Positions 31,783-39,811 of a DNA stretch of 39,811 bases are shown piece after piece. The position numbers and the translations under genes are program-made. Positions within the stretch are counted from its first letter, which is position 1; each line of letters starts with the position of its first letter. The stretch is from Acidobacteriota bacterium. Lineage in GTDB: Bacteria; Acidobacteriota; Blastocatellia; Pyrinomonadales; Pyrinomonadaceae. The stretch lies in contig QHXM01000126.1 of the NCBI GenBank assembly GCA_003222945.1, forward strand, positions 1-39,811, given 5' to 3'. Below the pieces are notes generated by a model. That model worked only from the letters and a program-made list of their open reading frames with translations. It did no database searches and had not been told where the DNA came from.

Positions 31783-33930
31783 ATGATGATGGTCACTAGC
31801 GAAAAAAGCGTAGTCAAAGAGGAACGGGACGAGGTTCGTAAGGTCGCGCTGCCGCCCGTGCTGCGCGGCTCGAAAGAGTTGCTCATCAACCGCGAGTTGA
31901 GCTTGCTGGAGTTTTTCCGTCGCGTGCTGGAAGAAGCGTTGGACGAAACACAGCCGCTGCTTGAGCGACTCAAATTCCTAGCAATCTTCTCGTCGAACTT
32001 AGACGAGTTCTTTATGATTCGCGTCTCGGCTTTGAAGGAGCAACTCTTCGGAGAGGTGACGGAATTATCGCCCGACGGACGGACGCCTGAAGAGCAACTG
32101 GGCGCGTGCAGAGAGCAGCTTCTTCCGATGATAGAAGAGCAGATGCGCTGTTTGCGCGAAGAGGTTCTGCCCGAACTGCGTGAACGCGGCATCGTTGTAG
32201 CCTCATACGCGTCTCTCACAGAAGCGGAGCGGCGTGAACTCAGCGACTACTTTATGAAGCACGTCTTCCCAGTCTTGACGCCGCAGGGCGTCGATCCAAG
32301 CCACCCGTTCCCGTACATCTCTAATCGCAGTCTGAATCTTGGACTGATGGTCGAAGCCTTGCCGCAGCACGGCATCACGCGCTCGCTGACGGGAAGGATT
32401 GAGCCTAGATTCGTGCGCCTGAAAGTTCCGCCCATCGTGCGGCGTCTTGTGCCTGTGGGCGATTCAAAGACGAAATTCATCCTGCTTGAAGATTTGATTG
32501 CCGCCAACGTCTCGACTCTATTCCCAAGAATGCGCGTCGGCGATTGCCACACGTTTCGCGTCACGCGCGACGACGACATAGAAATTCGTGAGGACGAGGC
32601 GGACGATCTACTGCGCGTAATCGAAGAGCAAGTGCGTCGGCGTCGCTTCGGAACACCCGTGCGGCTAGAAGTCTCCGCAACAATGCCCGACGAGATGGTT
32701 CGTTACCTGACAGACGTTTTGCACCTGACGGATGAAGATGTTTACGTAATAGACGGGCCTATAAACGTGCAGGACCTGATGGGGCTTTACGACGTGCGCG
32801 GACCTGAGTTGAAAGACAGGCCGTTTAGACCTGTGATGCCGAGAGTCTTCAACTATCGAAAGTCCATCTTCGATGTAATAAAGGAGCGCGATGTCCTGCT
32901 GCATCATCCTTACACGTCTTACACGACCGTCACGAATTTTATAGCTCAGGCGGCCAGCGACCCGGACGTGCTGGCTATAAAAATCTGTCTCTATCGCACG
33001 GGCGCTGATTCTCCCATTCCTCCTATGCTGATTGAAGCGAGCGAGCGCGGCAAACAGGTCACAGCGCTTATAGAACTAAAGGCGCGCTTTGACGAAGAGA
33101 ACAACATCGAGTGGGCGAAGCGTTTGGAAGAGGCTGGCGTGCACGTCGTCTATGGCATCATGGGAATGAAGACACACTGCAAGATGACGCTAGTCGTCAG
33201 GCGCGAAGGCGAAGTGCTTCGCCGTTACATGCACATAGCCACAGGCAACTACAACCCTACGACTTCCTGCACGTACACGGACCTTGGCCTGTTCACAACC
33301 GACGAGCAGATTGGCGAGGACGCGACCAATCTCTTTAATTTCCTAACGGGCTATTCGCGCCAGAATGAATACCGTCAACTGATGGTCGCGCCGATTGATT
33401 TGCGCGAGCGCACAATGAGACTCATAGAGCGCGAGACCGAGCACGCGCGCGCCGGACGCCCCGCACGCATTATAGCCAAAGTAAATCGCATGGCCGACAC
33501 GGAGACTATTCGTGCGCTTTACGTTGCGGCGCAGGCTGGCGTCCAGATTGACCTGATCGTGCGAAGCATCTGCATGTTGCGCCCCAATGTGCCCGGCCTC
33601 TCTGAAAACATTCGCGTTAGAAGCATCGTCGGTCGCTTCCTTGAGCACAGCCGCATCTACTACTTCGCCAACGACGGCGATGAAGAGATTTTCATAGGCA
33701 GCGCCGATTGGATGCACCGCAATTTTAATCGCCGCGTCGAAGTCGTCACCCCAGTCTTTGATTCGCAGGCCAAGAGTTATCTGAAGGATGTCGTGCTTGC
33801 CTCGTACCTGCGCGACAACGTGAAGGCGCGCGTGATGCTTTCGGACGGCAAATACGAGCGAGTGCGTCCCGCGCCGGGTGAGGAGGAGTTCGACAGCCAG
33901 TGGTCCTTCGTTGAGTTTCATAATGGATAA
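31783..33930 (+). CDS. ppk1: Polyphosphate kinase 1
   Basis: 715 aa, the normal length. It builds polyphosphate from ATP at the membrane and is linked to stress and storage. The N-terminal helical domain has LINRELSLLEFFRRVLEEA and FLAIFSSNLDEFFMIRVS, typical of PPK1. The catalytic domain has the two His motifs: RRYMHIATGNYNP with the phosphorylated His484, and LEHSRIYYFAND with His622, with IFIGSADWMHRNFNRRVEV following. Three ATG codons open the gene; the first is used here, but the exact one is uncertain. A small stem GGATAAG/CTTATCC (33924-33950) spans its stop codon. Confidence 0.97.
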   Translation: MMMVTSEKSVVKEERDEVRKVALPPVLRGSKELLINRELSLLEFFRRVLEEALDETQPLLERLKFLAIFSSNLDEFFMIRVSALKEQLFGEVTELSPDGRTPEEQLGACREQLLPMIEEQMRCLREEVLPELRERGIVVASYASLTEAERRELSDYFMKHVFPVLTPQGVDPSHPFPYISNRSLNLGLMVEALPQHGITRSLTGRIEPRFVRLKVPPIVRRLVPVGDSKTKFILLEDLIAANVSTLFPRMRVGDCHTFRVTRDDDIEIREDEADDLLRVIEEQVRRRRFGTPVRLEVSATMPDEMVRYLTDVLHLTDEDVYVIDGPINVQDLMGLYDVRGPELKDRPFRPVMPRVFNYRKSIFDVIKERDVLLHHPYTSYTTVTNFIAQAASDPDVLAIKICLYRTGADSPIPPMLIEASERGKQVTALIELKARFDEENNIEWAKRLEEAGVHVVYGIMGMKTHCKMTLVVRREGEVLRRYMHIATGNYNPTTSCTYTDLGLFTTDEQIGEDATNLFNFLTGYSRQNEYRQLMVAPIDLRERTMRLIERETEHARAGRPARIIAKVNRMADTETIRALYVAAQAGVQIDLIVRSICMLRPNVPGLSENIRVRSIVGRFLEHSRIYYFANDGDEEIFIGSADWMHRNFNRRVEVVTPVFDSQAKSYLKDVVLASYLRDNVKARVMLSDGKYERVRPAPGEEEFDSQWSFVEFHNG

Positions 33931-33963
33931 GTAAAGCGGACTGCTTATCCTGAGGGAGAATTT

Positions 33964-35190
33964 ATGTTGCACAAGAGATTCGTTTGCGGATTGATAGCGT
34001 TATTACTCGCCGTAAGTCTTTCGTCTTTCGTCGCGTCTGCTCAAAATAAAGATAAGACTGAAAAGAAGAAGGAAGAGGCAGCAAACGCGCAGGGCACGCC
34101 GGTTCTGTGGCAAGAACCGACTGACATTGCTTCGCGCGATCTTTTTCTTGGTCCGGGCGGCGATGCGATGAAGCCGGACCTGAGCCACGTCACTTTCGAT
34201 AGGGACGAGCCGGGCGGCTACTCTGTAAAGTTTCGCGTGCGCGACGGCTCTGGACGAGTCTGGGTTGCAAAGCTAGGCAACGAGGCGCAACCCGAAACTG
34301 CCGCAGTGCGTCTGGTCTGGGCCGTCGGCTACATGACGGAGATTAATTATCTTGCCCCTTGCGTTCACATCGAAGGCGCTCCGAAGCCTCGCAAGGATGT
34401 AGAAAGGTGCAACAACGGTGCGGACTTCGCTAACGTAAGATTCGAGGCTCGCCCGAAAGCTGTGAAGCGGCTGGACATTTGGAGTTGGAAAAGCAATCCA
34501 TTCGCCGGAACGAAAGAGATGCAGGGTCTCATAGTGATAATGGCTATGATGAACAACTGGGATTTGAAGGACGAGAACAACAAAATCCTTCTTGTGCCCG
34601 TAAACAATTCCGAGCTTGAGCCTGTAAGCAACGCGAAGTTGCCAACCCCGAATGATACATTGAGCGACAAGCCTACAGGTACGCCGGATGACCAGAACAA
34701 ATCCGACGATCAGAGCAAAGCTGATAACAACAATTCGGACAATAACAGTTCGGGCAACAACAAAGCTGGCAACGATAAACCTGACAGTAGCAAACCTGTC
34801 GGCGCGCCAACCAATTACGAACAGCAATACATCATCAGCGATCTGGGCGCGACCTTCGGCAAGACCGGAAATGCGATCACGCATAATCGCAACAGGCCCG
34901 AAACTTTCATCAAGACGAAGTTCGTCAAAAAGGTCGAAGGAGGCCGTGTGCAGTTTGACTATCATGGCAAGAGCGGTTCACTCTTCGACAATATCACCGT
35001 AGAGCAAGCCAAGTGGATAGGCGATCTTTTATCGCGCCTGAGCGACCAGCAGATCGCGGATGCCTTTCGCGCTGCGAATTACAGCCCTGAAGAGATTCAG
35101 GCTCTAACTCAGGCTTTGCGCGCAAGAATTAATGAGTTGGTCAATCTTCCGGGCGCGGGAGCGCAGCAGAGCGCTACAGCCAACAAGTGA
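33964..35190 (+). CDS. Secreted hypothetical protein with kinase-like motifs
   Basis: 408 aa; GGGAGAA lies 6 bases before the ATG. A signal peptide (CGLIALLLAVSLSSFVASAQ) makes it exported. The mature part shows a spaced set that fits the protein/lipid-kinase-like superfamily: Lys103 in RVWVAKLG (beta-3 lysine), Glu111 in PETAAVRLVWAVGY (helix C), Asp200 and Asn205 in MMNNWDLKDENN (catalytic loop), and Asp293 in YIISDLGATFG (metal-binding DxG). No glycine loop is clear. Between the catalytic loop and DLG there is a 55-residue low-complexity stretch rich in Asn, Asp, Ser and Lys (about 225-280). I do not know the family by name. Kinase activity outside the cytoplasm is inference. ppk1 lies 33 bases upstream, the ABC exporter 15 bases downstream. 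Confidence 0.8.
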   Translation: MLHKRFVCGLIALLLAVSLSSFVASAQNKDKTEKKKEEAANAQGTPVLWQEPTDIASRDLFLGPGGDAMKPDLSHVTFDRDEPGGYSVKFRVRDGSGRVWVAKLGNEAQPETAAVRLVWAVGYMTEINYLAPCVHIEGAPKPRKDVERCNNGADFANVRFEARPKAVKRLDIWSWKSNPFAGTKEMQGLIVIMAMMNNWDLKDENNKILLVPVNNSELEPVSNAKLPTPNDTLSDKPTGTPDDQNKSDDQSKADNNNSDNNSSGNNKAGNDKPDSSKPVGAPTNYEQQYIISDLGATFGKTGNAITHNRNRPETFIKTKFVKKVEGGRVQFDYHGKSGSLFDNITVEQAKWIGDLLSRLSDQQIADAFRAANYSPEEIQALTQALRARINELVNLPGAGAQQSATANK

Positions 35191-35205
35191 ATTTGAACTG
35201 AACCA

Positions 35206-37038
35206 GTGAAGAGTAAGAAGATTCAGATTTCAAATCTGCTGCGTCCCCACTGGCTGGCTCTGAGCATTGCTTTCATAGGCGTCATAGGCCAGAGTCTGAT
35301 GGACCTTCTGGAGCCTTGGCCTCTGAAGATAGTCTTCGACTATGTTCTCGGCTCAAAGCCCATGCCCGGCTGGCTCGCAGGCTTCATCAATTCCACAACG
35401 GGAAGTGACAAGTTCGCAATCCTGAACTTCGCCGCTCTTGCCGTCCTCGCAATCGCAGTCGTTGACGCAATCAGCAACTACACCGAAGACTATCTGACGA
35501 CGAGCGTCGGTCAGTGGGTCATGCACGACCTACGCCGGACCGTTTATTATCACATTCAGAGACTCTCCCTTGCCTATCACGACCAAAAAAGAACGGGCGA
35601 TTTAATCAGCCGCGTAACGAGCGACATTGACGCCGTGCAGAGTCTCATCTCAAACGTGCTGCTCGGAATACTCGTTCAGATACTCACGCTCGTCGGAATG
35701 ATCTGCGTGATGCTCTACCTCAACTGGCGCTTTACGCTGATTGCTCTTTCGGTTGCGCCCGTTCTTTTTCTAATCGTTTATAGCTACACGCGGCGCATCA
35801 AGCAGGCTTCGCGCGCTGTTCGTAAGAAAGAGGGCGAAGTTGTTTCTGTACTTCAGGAAGTCCTCTCATCAATCCGTGTCGTTCAAGCTTTCACGCGCGA
35901 GGATTACGAGCAGATGCGCTTTGAGCGCGAGAGTATGGAGAGCGTTGAGACTGCACTTCGCGCGCGAGGCCTTAAAGCCAAGCTCGCGCCAATTGTTGGA
36001 ATCATCGTAGCCATTGGTACTTGTCTGGTGTTGTGGTACGGCGCGCGTCTTGTCGTGAGCAATGAACTGAGCGCGGGCGCGCTCCTGGTCTTCTTCATCT
36101 ACCTTGGCAAGATGTACAAGCCCATGCGCGAGCTATCGAAGATGACGGATACAATATCGAAGGCCGCCGTAGGCTTCGAGCGCATACGCGAAGTGCTTGA
36201 AACAGACATGCTGGTACGCAATCTGCCGGGCGCTCGTCCGGCACCGCGATTCAAAGGGCAAATAGAATTCGAGAATGTCTATTTCGGCTACGATAAAGAT
36301 CAGACCATCCTCAAAGAGATCAATCTCAAGATCGAACCGGGCCAGGTCGCGGCTTTAGTTGGTCCGACGGGCGCAGGCAAGACTACACTCATCAGTCTAA
36401 TCCCGCGCTTCTACGACCCGCTCTCAGGTCGTATAAAAATTGACGGTGAGGACGTGCGCAGCTTTGACGTTAAATCTCTACGCCAGCAGATAAGTTTTGT
36501 CTTGCAAGAATCGCTGCTCTTTCGCGCGCCCGTCTGGGAAAACATCGCATACGGCAAGCCCGAAGGTACACGCTACGAAATCCTTCGCGCAGCCGAGCTT
36601 GCCAACGCGCACGAATTCATTGTGAAGATGCCAGAGGGTTACAACACTATGATTGGAGAGCGCGGCGTAACACTTTCAGGCGGGCAGCGCCAGCGCATAG
36701 CCATCGCGCGCGCAATCATACGCGATGCTCCGATTCTGATTCTGGACGAGCCTTCAACCGGACTTGATGCCGCTTCGGAAGAACTCGTTTTCGAGGCCCT
36801 CAGACGATTGATGGAAGACAGGACCTCAATCGTCATCGCTCACCGCCTGGCAACAATCAAGCGAGCCGACGTTATCTTCGTCGTTAACGATGGTCGAATC
36901 GTGGAAAGCGGAACTCATCAGGAGTTGCTCGCGCGCGGCGGCCTCTACGCAGAGCTTTACGAGATTCAGTTTAAGAAAGAAGAGGCGCTGGATGATTTGG
37001 AAACTGCTTATAACTCATGGCGTCAGGGCATTCGATAA
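35206..37038 (+). CDS. MsbA-like ABC exporter (membrane + ATPase fused)
   Basis: 610 aa with a GTG start 15 bases after the previous stop. Six membrane helices (about 15-320, for example LALSIAFIGVIGQSLMDLL and ILVQILTLVGMICVMLYLN) form an ABC_membrane domain. The ATPase domain (about 350-590) has Walker A GPTGAGKTT, Q-loop FVLQES, signature LSGGQRQRIAIARA, Walker B ILILDEPSTGLD and the switch His in VIAHRLAT. It exports a lipid, peptide or drug as a homodimer or heterodimer; no substrate can be read. The same-strand context with ppk1 and the kinase-like protein suggests one transcript ending at the terminator 37053-37083. Confidence 0.93.
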   Translation: MKSKKIQISNLLRPHWLALSIAFIGVIGQSLMDLLEPWPLKIVFDYVLGSKPMPGWLAGFINSTTGSDKFAILNFAALAVLAIAVVDAISNYTEDYLTTSVGQWVMHDLRRTVYYHIQRLSLAYHDQKRTGDLISRVTSDIDAVQSLISNVLLGILVQILTLVGMICVMLYLNWRFTLIALSVAPVLFLIVYSYTRRIKQASRAVRKKEGEVVSVLQEVLSSIRVVQAFTREDYEQMRFERESMESVETALRARGLKAKLAPIVGIIVAIGTCLVLWYGARLVVSNELSAGALLVFFIYLGKMYKPMRELSKMTDTISKAAVGFERIREVLETDMLVRNLPGARPAPRFKGQIEFENVYFGYDKDQTILKEINLKIEPGQVAALVGPTGAGKTTLISLIPRFYDPLSGRIKIDGEDVRSFDVKSLRQQISFVLQESLLFRAPVWENIAYGKPEGTRYEILRAAELANAHEFIVKMPEGYNTMIGERGVTLSGGQRQRIAIARAIIRDAPILILDEPSTGLDAASEELVFEALRRLMEDRTSIVIAHRLATIKRADVIFVVNDGRIVESGTHQELLARGGLYAELYEIQFKKEEALDDLETAYNSWRQGIR

Positions 37039-37052
37039 TATGAAACAGAAAA

Positions 37053-37083
37053 AAAGACCGCTCATTTTCGAGCGGTCTTTTTA
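37053..37083. terminator. Rho-independent terminator between convergent genes
   Basis: AAAGACCGCTC (37053-37063) pairs with GAGCGGTCTTT (37070-37080) over a 6-base loop, with T-run after it and an A-run before it. It lies between the ABC exporter (+) and the phosphatase (-), and probably works for both. Confidence 0.92.
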
Positions 37084-37108
37084 TATTCTAAGTTTGAGTC
37101 AGCTTCGG

Positions 37109-37732
37109 TTAATTCCCTTGTGTTGCAGGCGTCGCAACATTTGACGCAACGCTCTTCGCCTGAATGTGCTGCCAGTAATCTTCGACGTACTTCTTCATGT
37201 CGCCGTGTCCCCAGCTTGTGTAGAAGTCGTAATCCTTCATCTCCTTGTAAACCTGGTCGAAGTTCCAGTGATAGTAGTTGTAGCGATAGACAGCGCCGAT
37301 GACGCCCGTGCGGTGACGGCCTCCGGCACAATGAACGTAGAACTTGCCGGTCGAAGGATCATCAACGAGTTTCAGGAACGCCGCAATCTGCTCCTCTTTC
37401 GGATACTTCTTATCGCTCATAGCGATGTTCACGTAGCGCATTCCAAGGGCTTCAACCGCGCTCTTCTCATAAGAGACAGGATCGTCGCGCAGGTCAATCA
37501 CGGTTTGTATGCCGAGCGCTTTGAGGTCTTTGAAATCCTCTGCCTTCGGCTGCGCGCCGCGAAAGAAACGATCATCCATCTGTCCGAAATTCTTTATGTG
37601 GACGTTGGCGGTTGCGGAATTCGCCGTCTTCTCGGTCTTCGCTGAGACCTGTCCAATTGAAAGGAGGCCGAGTGTGAGAACAATTGCTAAACTTGCGACG
37701 AGGGAACGAAAGGGGTTTCGGGTCAAACTCAT
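37109..37732 (-). CDS. Secreted dual-specificity / tyrosine phosphatase-like protein
   Basis: 207 aa. A signal peptide (SLVASLAIVLTLGLLSIGQVSA, read in two parts) exports it. The mature part has the cysteine-phosphatase fold: FFRGAQP, then LGIQTVIDLRDD with the conserved Asp-rich loop, and the P-loop HCAGGRHRTG with Cys135 and Arg141 (CX5R). Such enzymes remove phosphate from Tyr/Ser, inositol phosphates or polyphosphate-like substrates. The periplasmic location is notable: the kinase-like exported protein at 33964 lies only 2 kb away on the other strand. The substrate is unknown. Confidence 0.88.
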   Translation of the reverse strand: MSLTRNPFRSLVASLAIVLTLGLLSIGQVSAKTEKTANSATANVHIKNFGQMDDRFFRGAQPKAEDFKDLKALGIQTVIDLRDDPVSYEKSAVEALGMRYVNIAMSDKKYPKEEQIAAFLKLVDDPSTGKFYVHCAGGRHRTGVIGAVYRYNYYHWNFDQVYKEMKDYDFYTSWGHGDMKKYVEDYWQHIQAKSVASNVATPATQGN

Positions 37733-38228
37733 AATTGAATCTCCTTAGTTGAAACTTACCAAACTTTTCGTCGAGATGAAAGTTTTTTAAGGGGCAACGC
37801 TGATGTTAAGAATCAGATTTGAGGGGCGAACTGCCTTCGGCAATTTATGTTCTGATTTTCAACCTCGATTGGCAAAGCAATTAACTTGTCAATCAAAATA
37901 TTAGATACAAAAAAGAGTGTTTTAGTTGTCTCCAATCTGTGTTGATGAAAGGCTCACTCATGCCCTTTTTGTCCTCAATTTTCATCCCATATCGTGCACC
38001 AAAATTGCACGCTCACGCACATGGTTTACAAGCATGGCAGAGGCTTCTAAAATCCCTCCCGAATTACCCTTTGTAACTTAAAAATACCTTGTCTTACACT
38101 CTCGCCGGAGCGCCAAAGGTAAGTGGCACGCTCATTGCTCAAGCTGTCAACGTCTCGCCGCGATGCCCGATTGAGAGCCGGGCAAACAATAGCGCAGGCG
38201 GGCTTAACTCGGAGGCTTAACAGAGATC
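37733..38228. promoter_or_regulatory. Divergent intergenic region and leader of the glycine-zipper gene
   Basis: About 496 bases without a gene between the divergent phosphatase and glycine-zipper genes. The middle part is AT-rich. Near the right end, TGCCCG (38164-38169) pairs with CGGGCA (38179-38184), and GGCTTAAC occurs twice (near 38199 and 38213), just before the ATG at 38229. I recognise no known riboswitch. Promoters for both genes must lie here, but no pair of boxes stands out. Confidence 0.4.
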
Positions 38229-38966
38229 ATGAAAGTCAATCGCAAGATGGCGCAACGCGCTCTGAGTTTTATAGTTCTTTTAACTCTCATGGTCGGAAGC
38301 GCTCTTCCGGCCTTCGCTCAACAGCGACGCAGAACACGTCCGCACCTGAGCAGGTACAAGCGGCCACCCGCGACGCAAACGCAGCCGAACTATTACGCAG
38401 TTCCCTTTAATACTGTGTTTCGCGTGCGCATGAATCAGGAGATAAGTTCTGGAAACGCGCGCGTGGGCGATAGGTTCACGACGACTGTGGTTGACCCTGT
38501 TTATGCAAACGGCGGCATAGAGGTTGTTCCCGCAGGAAGCACTATCACGGGTCGCGTCACGCAGGTCATACCTGCTCAGCGCAAGGGCAAGGCCGGATCA
38601 ATCGGCGTCAGCTTCATCTCGTTGCAACTGCCAAGCGGTATGACTAGAGCGATTAACGGTTCATTGACAGATGTCACGACCAACACGGCGCGAAGCGATA
38701 GAGAAGGTCAAGTGTCTGGCCGGTCCATCATCAAGCGCAACGCGGTCTTCATAGGCGGCGGCGCGGCTACGGGCGCACTGATAGGCGCGATTGCTGGCGG
38801 CGGAAAAGGTGCTGGAATCGGCGCAATCGTTGGCGGCGGACTTGGAACAGCCGGAGCGATCTTTGCAAAAGGAAATGAGGCGGTCGTCAAGCGCGACACG
38901 GAGTTCGGCGTAGTGCTCAACCAGAGCATATCGCTTCCGGCGTCGAACGCTCGCCAGCCTCAGTAG
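38229..38966 (+). CDS. Secreted glycine-zipper protein
   Basis: 245 aa. A signal peptide (RALSFIVLLTLMVGSALPAFA) is followed by a basic segment (QQRRRTRPHLSRYKRPPATQ), a beta-rich domain (about 55-150; FNTVFRVRMNQEISSGNARVGD, VVPAGSTITGRVTQVIPA) and a glycine-zipper helix pair (about 178-215; GGGAATGALIGAIAGGGKG and GIGAIVGGGLGTAGAIFA), which can insert into membranes. The beta part resembles the exported domains often seen beside YMGG/glycine-zipper units in Acidobacteriota. The function is unknown; an envelope role is likely. Confidence 0.82.
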   Translation: MKVNRKMAQRALSFIVLLTLMVGSALPAFAQQRRRTRPHLSRYKRPPATQTQPNYYAVPFNTVFRVRMNQEISSGNARVGDRFTTTVVDPVYANGGIEVVPAGSTITGRVTQVIPAQRKGKAGSIGVSFISLQLPSGMTRAINGSLTDVTTNTARSDREGQVSGRSIIKRNAVFIGGGAATGALIGAIAGGGKGAGIGAIVGGGLGTAGAIFAKGNEAVVKRDTEFGVVLNQSISLPASNARQPQ

Positions 38967-39001
38967 GTATCGGCAACTCTTGCCGGGTTGTCGGTGCGGA
39001 G

Positions 39002-39040
39002 GGAGCCTGCATGTGAAGGGGAGAGCGCGTGCAGGCTTCC
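39002..39040. other. RNA hairpin 1 with AAGGGGAGAG loop
   Basis: AGCCTGCATGTG (39004-39015) pairs with CGCGTGCAGGCT (39026-39037), 12 bp including two G-U, closing a 10-base loop AAGGGGAGAG (39016-39025). It follows the stop of the glycine-zipper gene by about 37 bases. See the second hairpin. Confidence 0.75.
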
Positions 39041-39072
39041 AACAAAAATTTTCACGGAATCGGTCGCTCCAG

Positions 39073-39811
39073 TTAAGACGTAAGCGAGTGACCGCCAAAG
39101 AGAGACCCGTTGCGAAGGGGAGAGCGCAGCGGGTCTTTCTTTGTAGGTCCTACTGTCACCTTGCCAGAACTAAAGTAAGGCGAGAAATTGCTTCCGTGTT
39201 GAAAGTTCTCGTAGCCATCGGAATCTAACACATAAACGCGAATATTATCGCCGCGCACTGCCCTAAAACGCCCGTAAATATGACCTAAAACTCCCGATGG
39301 GATGGTGAAGCGCACTGTATAATAGTAATTGGGTGGTACTGCAAACTCATTCGCCACTAATGTTGTCACCTTCGATTGGGGTGAAGCAGGCGATACAGAT
39401 ACTGGTGGTGAAGTGTCGATAGGCGGACTTATATTTGCGGTACGCGGATAGGTCACGGCAGCATCAATGTTTTCCACGTAAGTAAGATTCCAAGTCTTTC
39501 CTTCACGCTCATAATAGAGCTTTAATTTGCCCATCATCTGGCTCTGCGCATCGACGGTATTAATATGAATCGTGACTGTAGCTTGATTGCCATCATTGCT
39601 CTTGCCCAATATTGCAATCTCTCGTCGTTCGTTTGGAGCGAAAGTCCAATTAGCCACTCGAGTTCCATTTCGTGCTGGAATGTTCGCCACTGTCTTGTTT
39701 ACAAGATCGGTTCTTACCTTTGCTGAAGTGATTGTGAAGCCTGTACTACGCCTACGCTTTCTTTGTGCATCGGCTATTGTTGTGAGGCTGAGAAGAATAG
39801 TCAATAAAGCG
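39073..39811 (-). CDS. Secreted hypothetical protein, 5' partial
   Basis: The frame runs off the right edge; visible residues start ALLTILLSLTTIADAQRK, the second half of a signal peptide, so only a few residues are missing. A basic RKRRRS stretch follows. The first half (about 25-110) is beta-rich (TVANIPARNGTRVANWTF, ATVTIHINTV). After a Pro/Ser/Thr linker (about 125-150) a second beta domain runs to the end (YYYTVRFTIPSG, IYGRFRAVRGDNIRVYVLDS, PYFSSGKVTVG). That last part looks like a GOLD-like or jelly-roll sandwich, but this is a guess. The C-terminal codons contain hairpin 2 (39103-39136). Confidence 0.7.
   Translation of the reverse strand, partial: ALLTILLSLTTIADAQRKRRRSTGFTITSAKVRTDLVNKTVANIPARNGTRVANWTFAPNERREIAILGKSNDGNQATVTIHINTVDAQSQMMGKLKLYYEREGKTWNLTYVENIDAAVTYPRTANISPPIDTSPPVSVSPASPQSKVTTLVANEFAVPPNYYYTVRFTIPSGVLGHIYGRFRAVRGDNIRVYVLDSDGYENFQHGSNFSPYFSSGKVTVGPTKKDPLRSPLRNGSLFGGHSLTS
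39103..39140. terminator. RNA hairpin 2 with AAGGGGAGAG loop; terminator-like
   Basis: AGACCCGTTGCG (39103-39114) pairs with CGCAGCGGGTCT (39125-39136), 12 bp with one G-U, closing the same 10-base loop AAGGGGAGAG (39115-39124). TTTCTTTGT follows, so it can end plus-strand transcripts of the glycine-zipper gene. It overlaps the 3' coding end of the minus-strand gene. Confidence 0.7.

Noticed and set aside
38101-38228. Riboswitch (cyclic di-GMP type) in the glycine-zipper leader
   Set aside because: GGCAAAC is present, but the second conserved half and the receptor layout are missing.

Overview
The window (39.8 kb) is a chromosomal segment that looks like a member of the Acidobacteriota, most likely class Blastocatellia. 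This placement is an inference from gene content and style: a giant secreted protein with parallel beta-helix, MBG-like, Calx-beta and DUF4214 parts; a DUF4912 gene next to a GH57 branching enzyme; a Ser/Thr kinase with a zinc ribbon and one membrane anchor; a glycine-zipper secreted protein; and intergenic space filled by simple inverted repeats. No rRNA is present to prove it.

Layout. 1-4133 (+): 3' part of the giant surface protein. 4365-8813 (+): DUF4912 protein, GH57 glucan branching enzyme, glycerophosphodiester phosphodiesterase and an AraC-type regulator. 8987-10306 (+): myo-inositol-1-phosphate synthase broken by a single in-frame UAG. 10808-12022 (+): stand-alone Clp-type AAA+ protein behind a structured leader, ending at a strong terminator (12043-12077) facing a minus-strand block. 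12099-20340 (-): HEAT-repeat protein and small partner, phosphoesterase plus membrane J-domain protein, and a probable unit plsY-gpsA-smpB-pepA-amidohydrolase. 20543-23271: accessory stretch with a secreted protein, an IS110-family element with a likely bridge-RNA region, and an orphan protein. 23392-30894 (-): cinA, Ser/Thr kinase, TPR-like membrane protein, a UspA-LeuB fusion, a glutaminyl-cyclase-like M28 lipoprotein, a 2Fe-2S ferredoxin and a Fur-family regulator. 31019-37038 (+): an intron-bearing tRNA-Leu gene, polyphosphate kinase, a secreted protein with kinase-like motifs and an MsbA-like ABC exporter. 37109-39811: secreted tyrosine/dual-specificity-type phosphatase, glycine-zipper protein and a partial secreted protein.

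Most striking points. (1) tRNA-Leu(UAA) at 31019-31405 is split after U34 by a 301-nt ORF-less group I intron. P1-P9 can be drawn, and P3 and P7 show compensatory changes against the cyanobacterial intron as I remember it. (2) At least twelve intergenic gaps are almost entirely inverted repeats whose arms are degenerate tandem copies of short units. Each locus uses its own unit, and the arms often abut the stop codon of one gene and the start codon of the next. A similar repeat fills P6 of the intron. (3) Two neighbouring hairpins at 39004-39037 and 39103-39136 have unrelated outer stems but the same 10-nt purine loop. (4) A UspA domain is fused in frame to the start methionine of a LeuB-type dehydrogenase.

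How the genes work together: mainly housekeeping functions (phospholipid precursors, glycogen, trans-translation, polyphosphate) with envelope proteins between them. Apart from the IS110 region there is no prophage, CRISPR or obvious defence island.
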